This document shows, one piece after another, positions 27,037 to 35,953 of a stretch of 64,000 nt of DNA. Under the pieces are notes generated by a model, which was not told where the DNA came from, did no database searches, and saw only the letters and a list, made by a program, of their open reading frames with translations. This DNA comes from a bacterium HR19 (lineage in GTDB: Bacteria > Calescibacteriota > Calescibacteriia > Calescibacteriales > Calescibacteriaceae). The position numbers were made by a program, and so were the translations under genes. Numbering within the stretch: position 1 is the stretch's first letter; every line of letters begins with the position of its first letter. The stretch covers positions 1 through 64,000 of the forward strand of contig BEHV01000008.1 in NCBI GenBank assembly GCA_002898315.1. The letters are read 5' to 3'.

Positions 27037-28263
27037 ATGACAAAAAATGAAGTGAAAATAAAATCAACAGAAGGTAAGTTCAAACCATATCTGCTAACCG
27101 CTTACGCTGTCTTTTTCCTCATTCTTCTTACACAAAGCTGTACGAAAAAAATGCCAAAATACCCCCAAACCTTTGATGCACAAATTATAACATCTCTTGA
27201 CCCTGAAAACGTTGAAGTAAATTCAAAAGGAACATGGGAACATATAGAAGGAGCAATACACGAAGCTAAACTCAACGCTATGTGGGCAGTAATTCAAACT
27301 CTCGCTCAAACAGATGAAGAAAAATCTAAAATAGAAGCCAACAAAGAATCAATCTTCTCAGAACCAGATAAATATGTCAGAATTGAAGGAAGCCCAAAAA
27401 GAACGAGAACTCCCGACGGAAAAATAAGAGTAGAAGTAAAAGCGATAGTCAGAAAAAAACTTCTTGAAGATTACCTCGTATCCGCAGGATACATAAAAAA
27501 GAGAGAAGAAATAATTGAAGTTCTTGAAAACCCATCAATAGTTGTCATACCAGATGAAAGAGTGAAAAATCAAAACTGGATAGATTTTGGTGTGAGCGAA
27601 GTGAATTCTTATCTCACGACAAAAAAGTTTGAAGTCCTGAACCCTGAAACAGTTCAGAAACTATATGAAATGGCTCAACAGGTTGAAGCAGTGGAAGGAC
27701 TTCCCCAAGACCTCACCGCAAAAATAGCTCTCGCAATAGGGGCAGATATATACATAACTTTGGAAGGAAAATTTGAAGAAGGCAGAGTCGGCTCCGACAA
27801 AACCGTAAAAGCCACTGCATCTTTGAAAGCATTTGAATCAACAACAGGACGGCTCATCGGCTCGTCAACCGGCTTTTCAAAAGAGCTTGTCGCAGGTCCC
27901 GGGAAAGATAGAGTCACACTCGCAGAAGCCATAAGAGACGCAGTAGATAAACTCATAACCCAAATTATGGACTACTGGAAATCTGACCTCAAAAAAGGAA
28001 AACAGTTCCTCATATTCGTATATGGTGACTTCAAAGACCTCTCATCTCAAAAAGATATAATAGATTCCCTAAAAGCTATATCATCTGAATACAAGAGAGA
28101 AACCGCTACATCATCTCTTATGACTTTCAGAGTATGGTACAAAGGTCAATCAGATGATCTTATATTCGCACTCCAAGACGAACTCTCAAAAAGAAAGATT
28201 AAACTCGCTCCAACAATGCAAAACAGAAAAATGATTCAGATAAAAACAGAAAAAACTATGTGA
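27037..28263 (+). CDS. FlgT/LPP20-like lipoprotein of unknown function
   Basis: 408 aa with a lipoprotein signal (LLTQSC, Cys35) and a strong AAAGGAGGTGAAAAG before the ATG. Residues about 55-150 show a region like the N-terminal LPP20/FlgT module, with repeated Ala-rich helix AIHEAKLNAMWAVIQTL. Residues 175-300 resemble the FlgT middle/TolB-N-like module (PSIVVIPDERV, AIALAIGADIYITLEGKFEEG, and TGRLIGSSTGFSKE). FlgT-like proteins sit in the periplasm or outer membrane and bind assembly machines or divisome partners. No flagellar gene is present, so a general envelope role is more likely. Family assignment is tentative. Confidence 0.7.
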   Translation: MTKNEVKIKSTEGKFKPYLLTAYAVFFLILLTQSCTKKMPKYPQTFDAQIITSLDPENVEVNSKGTWEHIEGAIHEAKLNAMWAVIQTLAQTDEEKSKIEANKESIFSEPDKYVRIEGSPKRTRTPDGKIRVEVKAIVRKKLLEDYLVSAGYIKKREEIIEVLENPSIVVIPDERVKNQNWIDFGVSEVNSYLTTKKFEVLNPETVQKLYEMAQQVEAVEGLPQDLTAKIALAIGADIYITLEGKFEEGRVGSDKTVKATASLKAFESTTGRLIGSSTGFSKELVAGPGKDRVTLAEAIRDAVDKLITQIMDYWKSDLKKGKQFLIFVYGDFKDLSSQKDIIDSLKAISSEYKRETATSSLMTFRVWYKGQSDDLIFALQDELSKRKIKLAPTMQNRKMIQIKTEKTM

Positions 28264-28284
28264 AATTAAAATAGGGCTCGCAAA

Positions 28285-29916
28285 TTAGTAAAAAAGATTC
28301 ACACCAGCAGAAAAAACGAAAGATGAAAAATCAAAGTAACCTGACCTTTTGAACGATAAAAACCCAGCTCCCTTTTTTCTCACCAAGTTTATGTTGGCAG
28401 AACTGAACCCAAAGAAAAGATAAGTATCTTTTATCCCGTAATCAGTCCTCAGTCCTGATTCTGAAATTCTGTCAAACATATCTAAAAGGATCTGAAACCC
28501 ACCCGAAATCTGCCAGCCGAAAACCGTCCCAAAAACTCCCCTACCCCCTACATCATAATACTCAAAAAACGAAATGGCAGAGGGTCTGAAACTTAAAAAT
28601 GGAACAACTATCTGCTCTTCAACAAAATCAGCAAATAAATCAATCCCGACTCCGAAAAGTGATATAAGCATAGATGAGTAGTTCTCATCAAGTCGCAAAA
28701 GCTCGTTGTTATCAGATATAGCAACCCTCTTACCCCGAAGGTAGCTCCCCGCAACATCAAAAGATATAAAAACAGGAAGCACACCAAAAGGAGAAAAGAG
28801 ATTCTTTGAAAAAGTGAAATCAGCAAAAAAAACCCTCTTGCCATATGCAAGTGAAAACAAACTGCTACTTCCAACCTTGCCCGCATTCCCAAAAGAACTA
28901 AATTTGAGACCGAAAGAGAAAAAACCATTCCATCTCCAATCTTCCTCTGGCTCATCTGCACTTGATTCCTGAACCGAAAAAAAATTCCTGAAAACACCAG
29001 ATAAAACCCTCAGAAACCTCACGAAATTCGGAGAAAATTCATAGTATAACTTCACAATCTCTCTTCCGAAAATCCCTCTCAGAAGAAAATTCCTCAAAGC
29101 TATTCCAAGAGAATAGAAAAATGAATCTCTTCCGAAAATATATGTTATCACGCATCCGACATTCTCATCGGGGGGAGATGATTTTCCGAACTCCAAACTC
29201 TTGTAAGGCACAACATAGAAAAAATCCGAGTCAGGAGAAAATTTTCCTCCGTAATCTACTGCCTTAACAAATCCACAATATCTCACTCCGTTTTCAACTT
29301 CTTTGCCACCGAGATTATTTACCTCAATAGAGTTCGTATTTGTTTCAAAGGTGTATGCGCTACAACTTCCCTCATACCCTGCATAAACTACATATTTTTG
29401 AATATCTCTATCTTTTACTGCGTCCCACTGAACTAAAAAGCTTCTATCTTTTCCAAAAGCTTTCACATTGCTCACCCTTTTCGGATAATCATCGTAAAAT
29501 ATGTTGCATGTGAAAAAACTCAGAGTTTGGTATCCGCTTGCAGATGTTGACGATACCTCAAAAGACATAAGTATCTTTCCATCAGATACATCAAGATTTT
29601 GAAAATTTATCTCCTGCGTGTTGTCTCCGTCTGAAATGTTTTTTTCCACAAGGTATTTTTTACCAAAGCTATCGTCATAAGCTACGCGAAGTTTATACTG
29701 GGAACAACCTGAACAAGAAAAAGAAACCTGAACAGAGTAATTTTTTGTGATCGCGCTATCTTGTGTTATGACTCCGACCTGCGTTGAAGAAGAACACCAT
29801 TCATCTTTACAGCTCGTACAAGATATACTCTGGGCAAAAACAAATTTAACAAAAGCAAGAAGGAGAAAATTCAGAAAAAGTCGTAGAAATAGAGCGTAAA
29901 TTCGTCTTCGCAACAC
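28285..29916 (-). CDS. Secreted protein with FN3-like domain and beta-barrel-like C-terminus
   Basis: 543 aa from a GTG start. The signal peptide ends at FVFAQ, followed by a Cys-rich N-terminus (SCTSCKDEWCSSS) that suggests disulphides. Residues about 155-245 look like a fibronectin type III domain (RVSNVKAFGKDRSFLVQWDA, VRYCGFVKAVDYGGKFSPDS). The remaining 250 residues are rich in alternating aromatic/glycine strands and end in SAGVNLFY, a pattern of outer-membrane barrels with a terminal aromatic residue. An outer-membrane protein with a periplasmic or surface FN3 module is inferred. TAAAAT lies 7 nt before the GTG. No family is recognised for the barrel. Confidence 0.75.
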   Translation of the reverse strand: MLRRRIYALFLRLFLNFLLLAFVKFVFAQSISCTSCKDEWCSSSTQVGVITQDSAITKNYSVQVSFSCSGCSQYKLRVAYDDSFGKKYLVEKNISDGDNTQEINFQNLDVSDGKILMSFEVSSTSASGYQTLSFFTCNIFYDDYPKRVSNVKAFGKDRSFLVQWDAVKDRDIQKYVVYAGYEGSCSAYTFETNTNSIEVNNLGGKEVENGVRYCGFVKAVDYGGKFSPDSDFFYVVPYKSLEFGKSSPPDENVGCVITYIFGRDSFFYSLGIALRNFLLRGIFGREIVKLYYEFSPNFVRFLRVLSGVFRNFFSVQESSADEPEEDWRWNGFFSFGLKFSSFGNAGKVGSSSLFSLAYGKRVFFADFTFSKNLFSPFGVLPVFISFDVAGSYLRGKRVAISDNNELLRLDENYSSMLISLFGVGIDLFADFVEEQIVVPFLSFRPSAISFFEYYDVGGRGVFGTVFGWQISGGFQILLDMFDRISESGLRTDYGIKDTYLFFGFSSANINLVRKKGAGFLSFKRSGYFDFSSFVFSAGVNLFY

Positions 29917-29923
29917 AAATCAA

Positions 29924-29929
29924 ATTTTA
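29924..29929 (-). promoter_or_regulatory. Candidate -10 element (TAAAAT) 7 nt before the GTG at 29916
   Basis: Reverse strand: TAAAAT, TTGATTT, GTG. A non-ATG start with the same spacing as the ATG cases and no Shine-Dalgarno. Confidence 0.35.
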
Positions 29930-30012
29930 ATCTTAAAAAGGGAATTTTCTTTTGTTTAAACAAAATCTCTTGTAGAAATTTTGATTTCAATTGAGTAGAA
30001 TTTTTTTATAAT

Positions 30013-31053
30013 ATGCTCGCATCTCTTTTTGATTACAAGATAATGGAAAGAGCGATAGCTTCCTCGCTTATCTCGCTCATAATCTTCATCTTCTTCGGTT
30101 CAAAAATAATAAATTTTCTCAAAAGTATAGGGCTTGGACAGAAAGTTTCACAGTGGGGACCAAAATCGCATTTTTCAAAGGAGGGAACTCCCACTGCGGG
30201 CGGTTTCTTCATATTCCTAACCTCATTCATAGCGACAATAATTTTCGGAGACCTCACAAAACCATATCTCACACTCTCTCTTTTGACATTCGCACTCTTT
30301 ACTTTTCTTGGGCTTTTAGATGATGTTTTGAAGAAAAAGAGCAAAAAGCGCGGTCTCACAATATCTCAAAAATTCTCCCTCCAAATCCTCATATCTTTAA
30401 TCATCATCGGCATAACATATAAATTCGTTGGACTGAAACCATCTTTGAAAATACCATATACAGATAGTTTTTTAGACCTTCCTATGTGGCTTTACATTAT
30501 TCTGTGTATTTTCATCATTGTGGGAAGTTCCAACGCTGTCAATCTGACAGACGGAATAGATGGATTAGCAGGAGGACACGCACTCATATCTTTTGCGGTA
30601 TCCACTGTCTTTCTCTACCTTTCAGGACATCTCATATTTGCAAAATACCTAAACCTGTTTTTCGTAAATGGAATCGGAGAAGTGGTTATTTTATGTTCAG
30701 CAATACAGGGTGCAATACTTGGATTCCTTTGGTGGAACAGCTATCCCGCTCAGGTGTTTATGGGTGATTCGGGTTCGCTGTCGCTCGGAGCGCTCCTCGG
30801 ATACATAAGCATAATAGGAAAATTTGAACTCTTCCTCCCTATATTTGGCTTTCTATTTGTTGTGGAAGCAGTATCGGTGATAATTCAGGTCGCATACTTT
30901 AAAATAACAAAAGGGAAAAGAGTTTTCAGAATGGCTCCATTACACCATCACTTTGAACTCGGGGGAACAAGCGAACCGAAGGTGACCGCACGCTTCTTAA
31001 TAATCGGAATAATCTTTGCCGCAATCGCTCTCTTCGGAATAAAAGGAAAATAA
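30013..31053 (+). CDS. mraY: Phospho-N-acetylmuramoyl-pentapeptide-transferase
   Basis: 346-aa polytopic inner-membrane enzyme that transfers phospho-MurNAc-pentapeptide to undecaprenyl phosphate to form lipid I. Hallmarks in order: GTPTAGGFFIF, the Asp pair in GLLDDVLKK, NAVNLTDGIDGLAGG, MGDSGSLSLGALLG and the HHH motif in APLHHHFELGG. About ten hydrophobic segments are visible. It is outside the usual dcw cluster; the following SPOR-domain gene begins 27 bp later, and lgt and murA are nearby on the opposite strand. Confidence 0.96.
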   Translation: MLASLFDYKIMERAIASSLISLIIFIFFGSKIINFLKSIGLGQKVSQWGPKSHFSKEGTPTAGGFFIFLTSFIATIIFGDLTKPYLTLSLLTFALFTFLGLLDDVLKKKSKKRGLTISQKFSLQILISLIIIGITYKFVGLKPSLKIPYTDSFLDLPMWLYIILCIFIIVGSSNAVNLTDGIDGLAGGHALISFAVSTVFLYLSGHLIFAKYLNLFFVNGIGEVVILCSAIQGAILGFLWWNSYPAQVFMGDSGSLSLGALLGYISIIGKFELFLPIFGFLFVVEAVSVIIQVAYFKITKGKRVFRMAPLHHHFELGGTSEPKVTARFLIIGIIFAAIALFGIKGK

Positions 31054-31065
31054 CTCCAAGATTTT

Positions 31066-31071
31066 TAAAAT
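31066..31071 (+). promoter_or_regulatory. Candidate -10 element (TAAAAT) 9 nt before the ATG at 31081
   Basis: TAAAAT, nine bases, ATG. It lies inside the 27-bp gap after mraY, so the SPOR gene may have its own leaderless start in addition to read-through. Confidence 0.25.
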
Positions 31072-31080
31072 ATCTTTCAG

Positions 31081-31893
31081 ATGGACGAAGAAAAAAAAAT
31101 TGACTTCAAAGGATACTTCATAAGCTTCCTCATCTTCTCCGCATCAGCTGGACTATCCTTCTTCATCGGATTCAAAATAGGAAAAGATATAGGAAAAGAA
31201 GAGTTAAGAAAAGAAATAGCTAAATCTCATGAGACAGGATTAGAAGAAGTTTTAAAAAGAGTTTTTGAAAAGCAAGAAGAAACACAACCTGCAAAGCAAA
31301 AATCTGATGTTCACTCCACAAAAGAAACTGGATTGACCGAAAAAGAAGAAAAAGCAGTTTCACAATCCCAAGAAGAATCACAAAAAGGAATAACAGAAAC
31401 ACAAGAAAAAAAAGAAGAAATAAAGCAAACATATAAAGAAAAAGAGAATGAAGAAGAAGTTCAAAAGAAAGAAATGCAAAAATCAGAAGAGAAGGAAACC
31501 CGGGGAGATAGAGAAGAAACTTCAAAATCAGAAATGATGGGAAGTCAGAGTAAAACCGCTTCAAAAGAAATAAAAAAGGGAGGAACAGAAAAGCAAGAAA
31601 GGAAACAAAAAAGAGAAGAGAATGCGGAGAAAATCGGAGAGAGAATTTCTTTCTGGGAAAGCGGTGGAAGATGGACAGTTCAGGTCGCCTCATTTGAAAC
31701 AGAAGAAAAAGCTAAAAGATTTGCAGAAAAATTAAAGAGAGATTACGGATTTCCCGCATATATCATCAAAGCCACAGCAAACGGCAAAAACATATACAGA
31801 GTAAGAGTCGGAAAAGTTAAGAAGAAAGAAGACGCTCAAAAGCTCCTGTCGCTCCTCAAATCAAAAGGTTTTAACGGCTTGATAACATTCTGA
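31081..31893 (+). CDS. SPOR-domain membrane protein
   Basis: 270 aa. One membrane helix (about residues 12-28) follows a short cytoplasmic N-terminus. Residues 40-190 are an extreme Lys/Glu/Gln-rich, low-complexity linker, probably extended or coiled in the periplasm. Residues about 195-270 form a SPOR domain: WTVQVASFETEEKAKRFAEKL, FPAYIIKATANGKNIYRVRVG and DAQKLLSLLKSKGFNGLI. SPOR domains bind denuded glycan strands at division septa, the FtsN-like arrangement. It follows mraY closely, so a role in septal peptidoglycan is likely. Confidence 0.85.
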   Translation: MDEEKKIDFKGYFISFLIFSASAGLSFFIGFKIGKDIGKEELRKEIAKSHETGLEEVLKRVFEKQEETQPAKQKSDVHSTKETGLTEKEEKAVSQSQEESQKGITETQEKKEEIKQTYKEKENEEEVQKKEMQKSEEKETRGDREETSKSEMMGSQSKTASKEIKKGGTEKQERKQKREENAEKIGERISFWESGGRWTVQVASFETEEKAKRFAEKLKRDYGFPAYIIKATANGKNIYRVRVGKVKKKEDAQKLLSLLKSKGFNGLITF

Positions 31894-31906
31894 AAGATAA
31901 AAAAAT

Positions 31907-32905
31907 TCACTTCGTTAAAGCAAACCTACCCCTCAGCAGAGAATAAGCTCCAAAAGCAAACATAACAAAAGAAACTATGTGGTTTGCTGTTATAGTTTTA
32001 TCTATTATAAATCCTGAAAGCCCTGATGGGTCTCTCAAAAATTCAAGGAAAAACCTCAAACTCCCGTAAAACAGAAAATACATAGAAAATATTATGCCCT
32101 CAAAATATGCTCTGCTTCTACCATAACTGAAACCCAAAAACTCAACAAAGAAAAACAAAAATACAAATGAAGGCAAAAACAAAATATCTATCAAAGACGG
32201 AAAAGCAATACCCTTACCATACCACATATAGTATAACCTGACAAGAAGAAGCTCAATGAGAAGAATAAAAATAGTTTTCCCCTCTAAAATATCTTTTATC
32301 TTGAAAGAAGCAACTTTCTCTTGATCAAAATTTTTCCACGCTATCATCATTCCCCTTATGAAAGCGAAAAAGAAGAACATTCCGAGCCCCTCATAAATCT
32401 GCGTTGGATGAATCTTCACCCCGGTTATTGAGAGAGAAAGCGGATTTTTGAAAACTACGCCGAGTGGGAAATCAGTAGGTCTTCCATAACAGCATCCAGC
32501 AGAAAAACATCCCCATCTCCCTATGGCAAGTCCAATGAAAAGCCCAAGAGAAGTTATATCTGCCATCCTCAAAAAGCTGATATTCTTCTTCTTAGTCCAT
32601 ATATACCCCACAATTATTGAAAATATCACTCCACCATACCATGCCAAACCGCCTTCCCAGATTCTCAGAATTTTCACCGGCTCCTTGATGTAATCTTTTA
32701 TGTTGAAGATTATGTAAGCAATTCTTGTTCCAATAAGACCAGATATAAGAACCCAAATGATAAAATCAAGAATAATATATGGCTCTATTTTGAGTTCGCG
32801 TGAAACCCTCGCACAGTACTCAGCCGAAACTATAAAAGCAAAAGCTATAAAAACACCGTATGTGTATAACTTTATCTTCCCTACTTCAAGAAGTATAGGA
32901 TACAT
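31907..32905 (-). CDS. lgt: Prolipoprotein diacylglyceryl transferase
   Basis: 332-aa multi-spanning inner-membrane enzyme that moves diacylglycerol from phosphatidylglycerol to the lipobox Cys of prolipoproteins. It opens MYPILLEVGKIKLYTYGVF, and the signature GRWGCFSAGCCYGRPTDFPLGVVF and HPTQIYEGLG are present. An insert of about 40 residues around residues 200-240 (KIKDILEGKTIF region) makes it longer than the 290-aa E. coli enzyme. It overlaps the murA end by 20 bp, so the two are translationally linked. It serves the many lipoproteins of the region. Confidence 0.95.
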   Translation of the reverse strand: MYPILLEVGKIKLYTYGVFIAFAFIVSAEYCARVSRELKIEPYIILDFIIWVLISGLIGTRIAYIIFNIKDYIKEPVKILRIWEGGLAWYGGVIFSIIVGYIWTKKKNISFLRMADITSLGLFIGLAIGRWGCFSAGCCYGRPTDFPLGVVFKNPLSLSITGVKIHPTQIYEGLGMFFFFAFIRGMMIAWKNFDQEKVASFKIKDILEGKTIFILLIELLLVRLYYMWYGKGIAFPSLIDILFLPSFVFLFFFVEFLGFSYGRSRAYFEGIIFSMYFLFYGSLRFFLEFLRDPSGLSGFIIDKTITANHIVSFVMFAFGAYSLLRGRFALTK

Positions 32906-34226
32906 AATTGAAAATTTCTTTACTTTCCTGCTCTATCTTCATTTTTTCTGATTCTTTTGAGAAGATTTTTTCATCGTGTTCAAAGACCTCAATAGAGCCA
33001 CCGATTGACTTGAGTTTTTCTACAAAGTTTTCATATCCTCTCTGTATAAAATCAAATCCCGAAAGATAGGTTGGATTAGATTCAGCCATAAGTCCGGCAA
33101 TAGATAACGCTGCTGCACCGCGAAGGTCAAGCGCCCGAATCTCGCTCCCAAATATCTTTGAAGGATAAATTATTATCTCACCACCTTTCAATTCTATCTT
33201 TGCTCCCATCTTCACCAACTCATCAATATGAGACAACCTGTTCGGAAAAATCTTATCTACCACCCTGCTTTTTCCTTTTGATTTGAGAAGCATAACACAT
33301 ATTTGCGGTTGAACATCTGTCGGAAAAGCGGGAAAAGAATCTGCAACAATATCGGCCGGCTCATACACATCTCTTGACTCAATTTCAACGGAGCTTTGAG
33401 ATAAATTTATCTTAGCACCACAATTTGAAAGAACTTTGAGAACAGATTCTATATGCTCATAAATTACGTTTTTGACCTTCAACCTTCCGCCGACAGCAGC
33501 TGTAAGAACAAGCCAAGTGCTTGCTTCTATTCTATCTGGTATAAGCTCAAACTCAACTTCATCGCAAACTAAATCCTCATCACCATCAACAAAAACCTTA
33601 TCCCCCTCCCTCCTTATATCCACTCCATATTTTTTAAGGTATGATATGAGTTCTTGGACCTCTGGTTCAATAGCGATATTGCTTATCTCGGCTTTTGAGC
33701 GAATAGACATCAAAATAGCATTCTCTGTACCTGTCACGGTTTTTATATCAAATGTGAAACTTATGTTCCTTGAAGGTTTTCCTTTCGCAACAACAAAACC
33801 CCCGGTTTCTTCAACATAAAACCCGAAAGCTCTTGCTGATTTTATATGCTGGTCTATTGGTCTTTCTCCTATTTTACATCCCCCCGGCATTGGGATTTTT
33901 GCAAAGCCAAACCTGCTCAAAAGCGAGCCGAATATGACAACAGAACCTCTTATCTTCCCGAAAAGTTCAGGAGAAAAATCTCCCGGCTCTATTTTTTCTG
34001 AAAATATGATAAGCTCTTTGCTATCATCAGAGAATTCAAATGAGCATCCAAGCTCTCTCAATATCTCAAGCATAACGAAAACATCTTTTATTTTTGGAAC
34101 ATTTCTTATTTTTATCTTTTTTGCTCCGAGAGCTATTCCACAAGCGACAGCAGGAAAAAAAGCGTTCTTCGCCCCTGAAACCTCCACTTCCCCCTCAACA
34201 AAACTCCTTTTCAATACCGCTATCAT
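32886..34226 (-). CDS. murA: UDP-N-acetylglucosamine 1-carboxyvinyltransferase
   Basis: MurA adds enolpyruvate to UDP-GlcNAc, the first committed step of peptidoglycan synthesis. 446 aa, of the two-lobed EPSP-synthase fold. The N-terminus has EGEVEVSGAKNAFFPAVA, the reactive Cys is Cys117 in MPGGCKIGERPIDQH (so fosfomycin-sensitive type), and PAFPTDVQPQICVML and LDLRGAAALSIAGLM are typical. The C-terminal 25 residues after VFEHDEKI are an unusual extension that overlaps the lgt start. First gene of a murA-lgt operon. Confidence 0.95.
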   Translation of the reverse strand: MIAVLKRSFVEGEVEVSGAKNAFFPAVACGIALGAKKIKIRNVPKIKDVFVMLEILRELGCSFEFSDDSKELIIFSEKIEPGDFSPELFGKIRGSVVIFGSLLSRFGFAKIPMPGGCKIGERPIDQHIKSARAFGFYVEETGGFVVAKGKPSRNISFTFDIKTVTGTENAILMSIRSKAEISNIAIEPEVQELISYLKKYGVDIRREGDKVFVDGDEDLVCDEVEFELIPDRIEASTWLVLTAAVGGRLKVKNVIYEHIESVLKVLSNCGAKINLSQSSVEIESRDVYEPADIVADSFPAFPTDVQPQICVMLLKSKGKSRVVDKIFPNRLSHIDELVKMGAKIELKGGEIIIYPSKIFGSEIRALDLRGAAALSIAGLMAESNPTYLSGFDFIQRGYENFVEKLKSIGGSIEVFEHDEKIFSKESEKMKIEQESKEIFNYVSYTS

Positions 34227-34382
34227 AATTTCGAACCCACAAAACTTAAACTTCTCAAATGCCTCAAAATATAAACTTTAAAAATTCAAAAAAATCTATT
34301 CCTAATTCCTGAAATGAAACACAAAAAGGAAAAATAAATTACCTTTTGAGAACAAGTTTAAAAATTAGATAAAAAATTGAAT

Positions 34383-35321
34383 ATGAAGATACTCATATTT
34401 GGAGCGGGAGCAATAGGTTCAGCTATATCATACAAACTATGCAAAAAAGGATACAAAACCTTCATCGTAGGAAGAAAAGAACACATAGAGAAAATAAAAA
34501 AAGACGGATTAGAAATTCAGGGAATATGGGGAAACGATTTGGTCAAGAACGAAAATTTGATACCTCTTGAAAAAATAGAAGATGAAACAGAATTTGATTT
34601 CGTTCTCATAACTACAAAAACATTCTCAAATGAAGAAGCTGGGAGAACATTAAAAGAAAGAAATGTAAGGGCGAAACTTTTCGTCTCAATGCAAAACGGA
34701 CTTGGAAATTACGAAACGCTTTCAAAATATATTTTCCCGGTAGCGTCAGCAAGAGTCATCTTCGGCTCTGTTTTCGAAAACCCCGGAAAGATAAAAATTA
34801 CTGTCTGGGGTGGACCAATACTCCTTGGCTTCTGGGAAGAACAATTAGAAAAATTCAAAAAACACCTTTTTGAACTTGCCGAAGTGCTTCTTGATTCGGG
34901 ATTGGAAACAGAAGTCGTTGAAGATATAAAGACACCTATATGGGAAAAAACGATTTATAACTGCGCTCTGAACCCCCTCAGCGCTATCTTGAACGCAACA
35001 TACGGTCAGATAATTGAAAACGAATTCTCAAGAGAAATAGCCCAACAGGTAATAGAAGAAGCCCTACTTGTCGCAAAGTCAGAAAAAATAAACATAAGAG
35101 ATAATTTCACTGAATTCTTCCTGAAAAATATGATACCTCCAACAAAAGACCACATATCAAGCATGATTCAGGACCTGAAAATACGCAGAAGAACAGAGAT
35201 AGATTCAATGTGCGGAGCCATCGTAAAATATGGACTAAATCACAACATATTTCCAAAAGTCAATTTCACCCTCTGGAAAATAATAAAAGCACTTGAAAAA
35301 TCTGACTCATACCGGAATTAG
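34383..35321 (+). CDS. 2-dehydropantoate 2-reductase (ketopantoate reductase family)
   Basis: NADPH-dependent reduction of ketopantoate to pantoate in CoA synthesis is the family reaction. 312 aa from the ATG at 34383; a TTG two codons earlier is in frame but less likely. The Rossmann motif is LIFGAGAIGSAIS, ITTKTF follows, SMQNGLGNYE is the middle motif, and WEKTIYNCALNPLSAILNATYG carries the catalytic Lys and the Asn-rich helix. The C-terminal part includes TEIDSMCGAIVKYG. Several ketopantoate-reductase paralogues act on other 2-oxo acids, so PanE function is probable, not certain. Confidence 0.85.
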   Translation: MKILIFGAGAIGSAISYKLCKKGYKTFIVGRKEHIEKIKKDGLEIQGIWGNDLVKNENLIPLEKIEDETEFDFVLITTKTFSNEEAGRTLKERNVRAKLFVSMQNGLGNYETLSKYIFPVASARVIFGSVFENPGKIKITVWGGPILLGFWEEQLEKFKKHLFELAEVLLDSGLETEVVEDIKTPIWEKTIYNCALNPLSAILNATYGQIIENEFSREIAQQVIEEALLVAKSEKINIRDNFTEFFLKNMIPPTKDHISSMIQDLKIRRRTEIDSMCGAIVKYGLNHNIFPKVNFTLWKIIKALEKSDSYRN

Positions 35322-35359
35322 CATCATTCGGGCTTTTGACTTTAAAACTCAAAAAAAAT

Positions 35360-35812
35360 TCAGAAAATGTCAAAAATTTCTTCTTCTTCTGATTCTATCT
35401 CTGCATGCGGAAATTCTTCCGATACAACACCATTTTTGCTCAATTCAAGACCATCTCTTTGGGTCTCAATATAAGAAAATTCTTCTTTCTGCGCAGAGCG
35501 CGGTATGATTTTTATAGCTCTCGCAACAACACTTGACGCTTTTATGATTTTGTTATCAAACTCAAAAGTTGAACTTCTCAACTTTCCCTCCACAAAAATC
35601 CTATCTCCTTTTTTGAGGTGGTTTGAACAGAACTCCGCAAGCTTCCCGAATGCTAAAACTGTATGCCAATCTGTAATTTTTTTATAGCTACCATTCTGTC
35701 TTATAAACTCGTTAGTTGCCAGACGAAGCACAACCATAATCAAACCATCTCTTGTGTACTTTATTTTAGGGTCACTTCCCAAATTCCCAAGAAGAAAAAC
35801 TCTGTTTATCAT
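35360..35812 (-). CDS. ssb: Single-stranded DNA-binding protein
   Basis: 150 aa with one OB-fold: MINRVFLLGNLGSDPKIKYTRDG, then the DWHTVLAFGKLAEFCSNHLKKGDRIFVEGKL core. An acidic tail follows, ending EEEEIFDIF, which resembles the DDDIPF tip that recruits repair and replication partners. It binds ssDNA in replication and repair. It converges on the ketopantoate reductase gene and is upstream of nothing obvious on its own strand. Confidence 0.95.
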   Translation of the reverse strand: MINRVFLLGNLGSDPKIKYTRDGLIMVVLRLATNEFIRQNGSYKKITDWHTVLAFGKLAEFCSNHLKKGDRIFVEGKLRSSTFEFDNKIIKASSVVARAIKIIPRSAQKEEFSYIETQRDGLELSKNGVVSEEFPHAEIESEEEEIFDIF

Positions 35813-35953
35813 AAAATTTCAAACCCCCTCGCTAAGAAAAATAAGCACCAGAAAAATGAGTTCAATAACCTTAATTATAATCCCGAAGAAAAATTTTTGT
35901 TAAAGTTTGACAGCTTTAACTTATTTTCCTTCAATAAAAATTCTTGCAAAAAA

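Noticed and set aside
30007-30012. TATAAT directly touching the mraY ATG as a -10 box
   Set aside because: It would place the transcription start inside the coding region; chance in a T/A run is more likely.
31220-31693. A 157-codon reverse frame rich in Leu/Phe
   Set aside because: It is the antisense of the Lys/Glu-rich linker of the SPOR protein.
34227-34382. Imperfect inverted similarity (TTAAACTT..CTCAAA and its complement) in the murA/ketopantoate-reductase gap
   Set aside because: The arms differ in length and are A/T-rich, so chance is likely.
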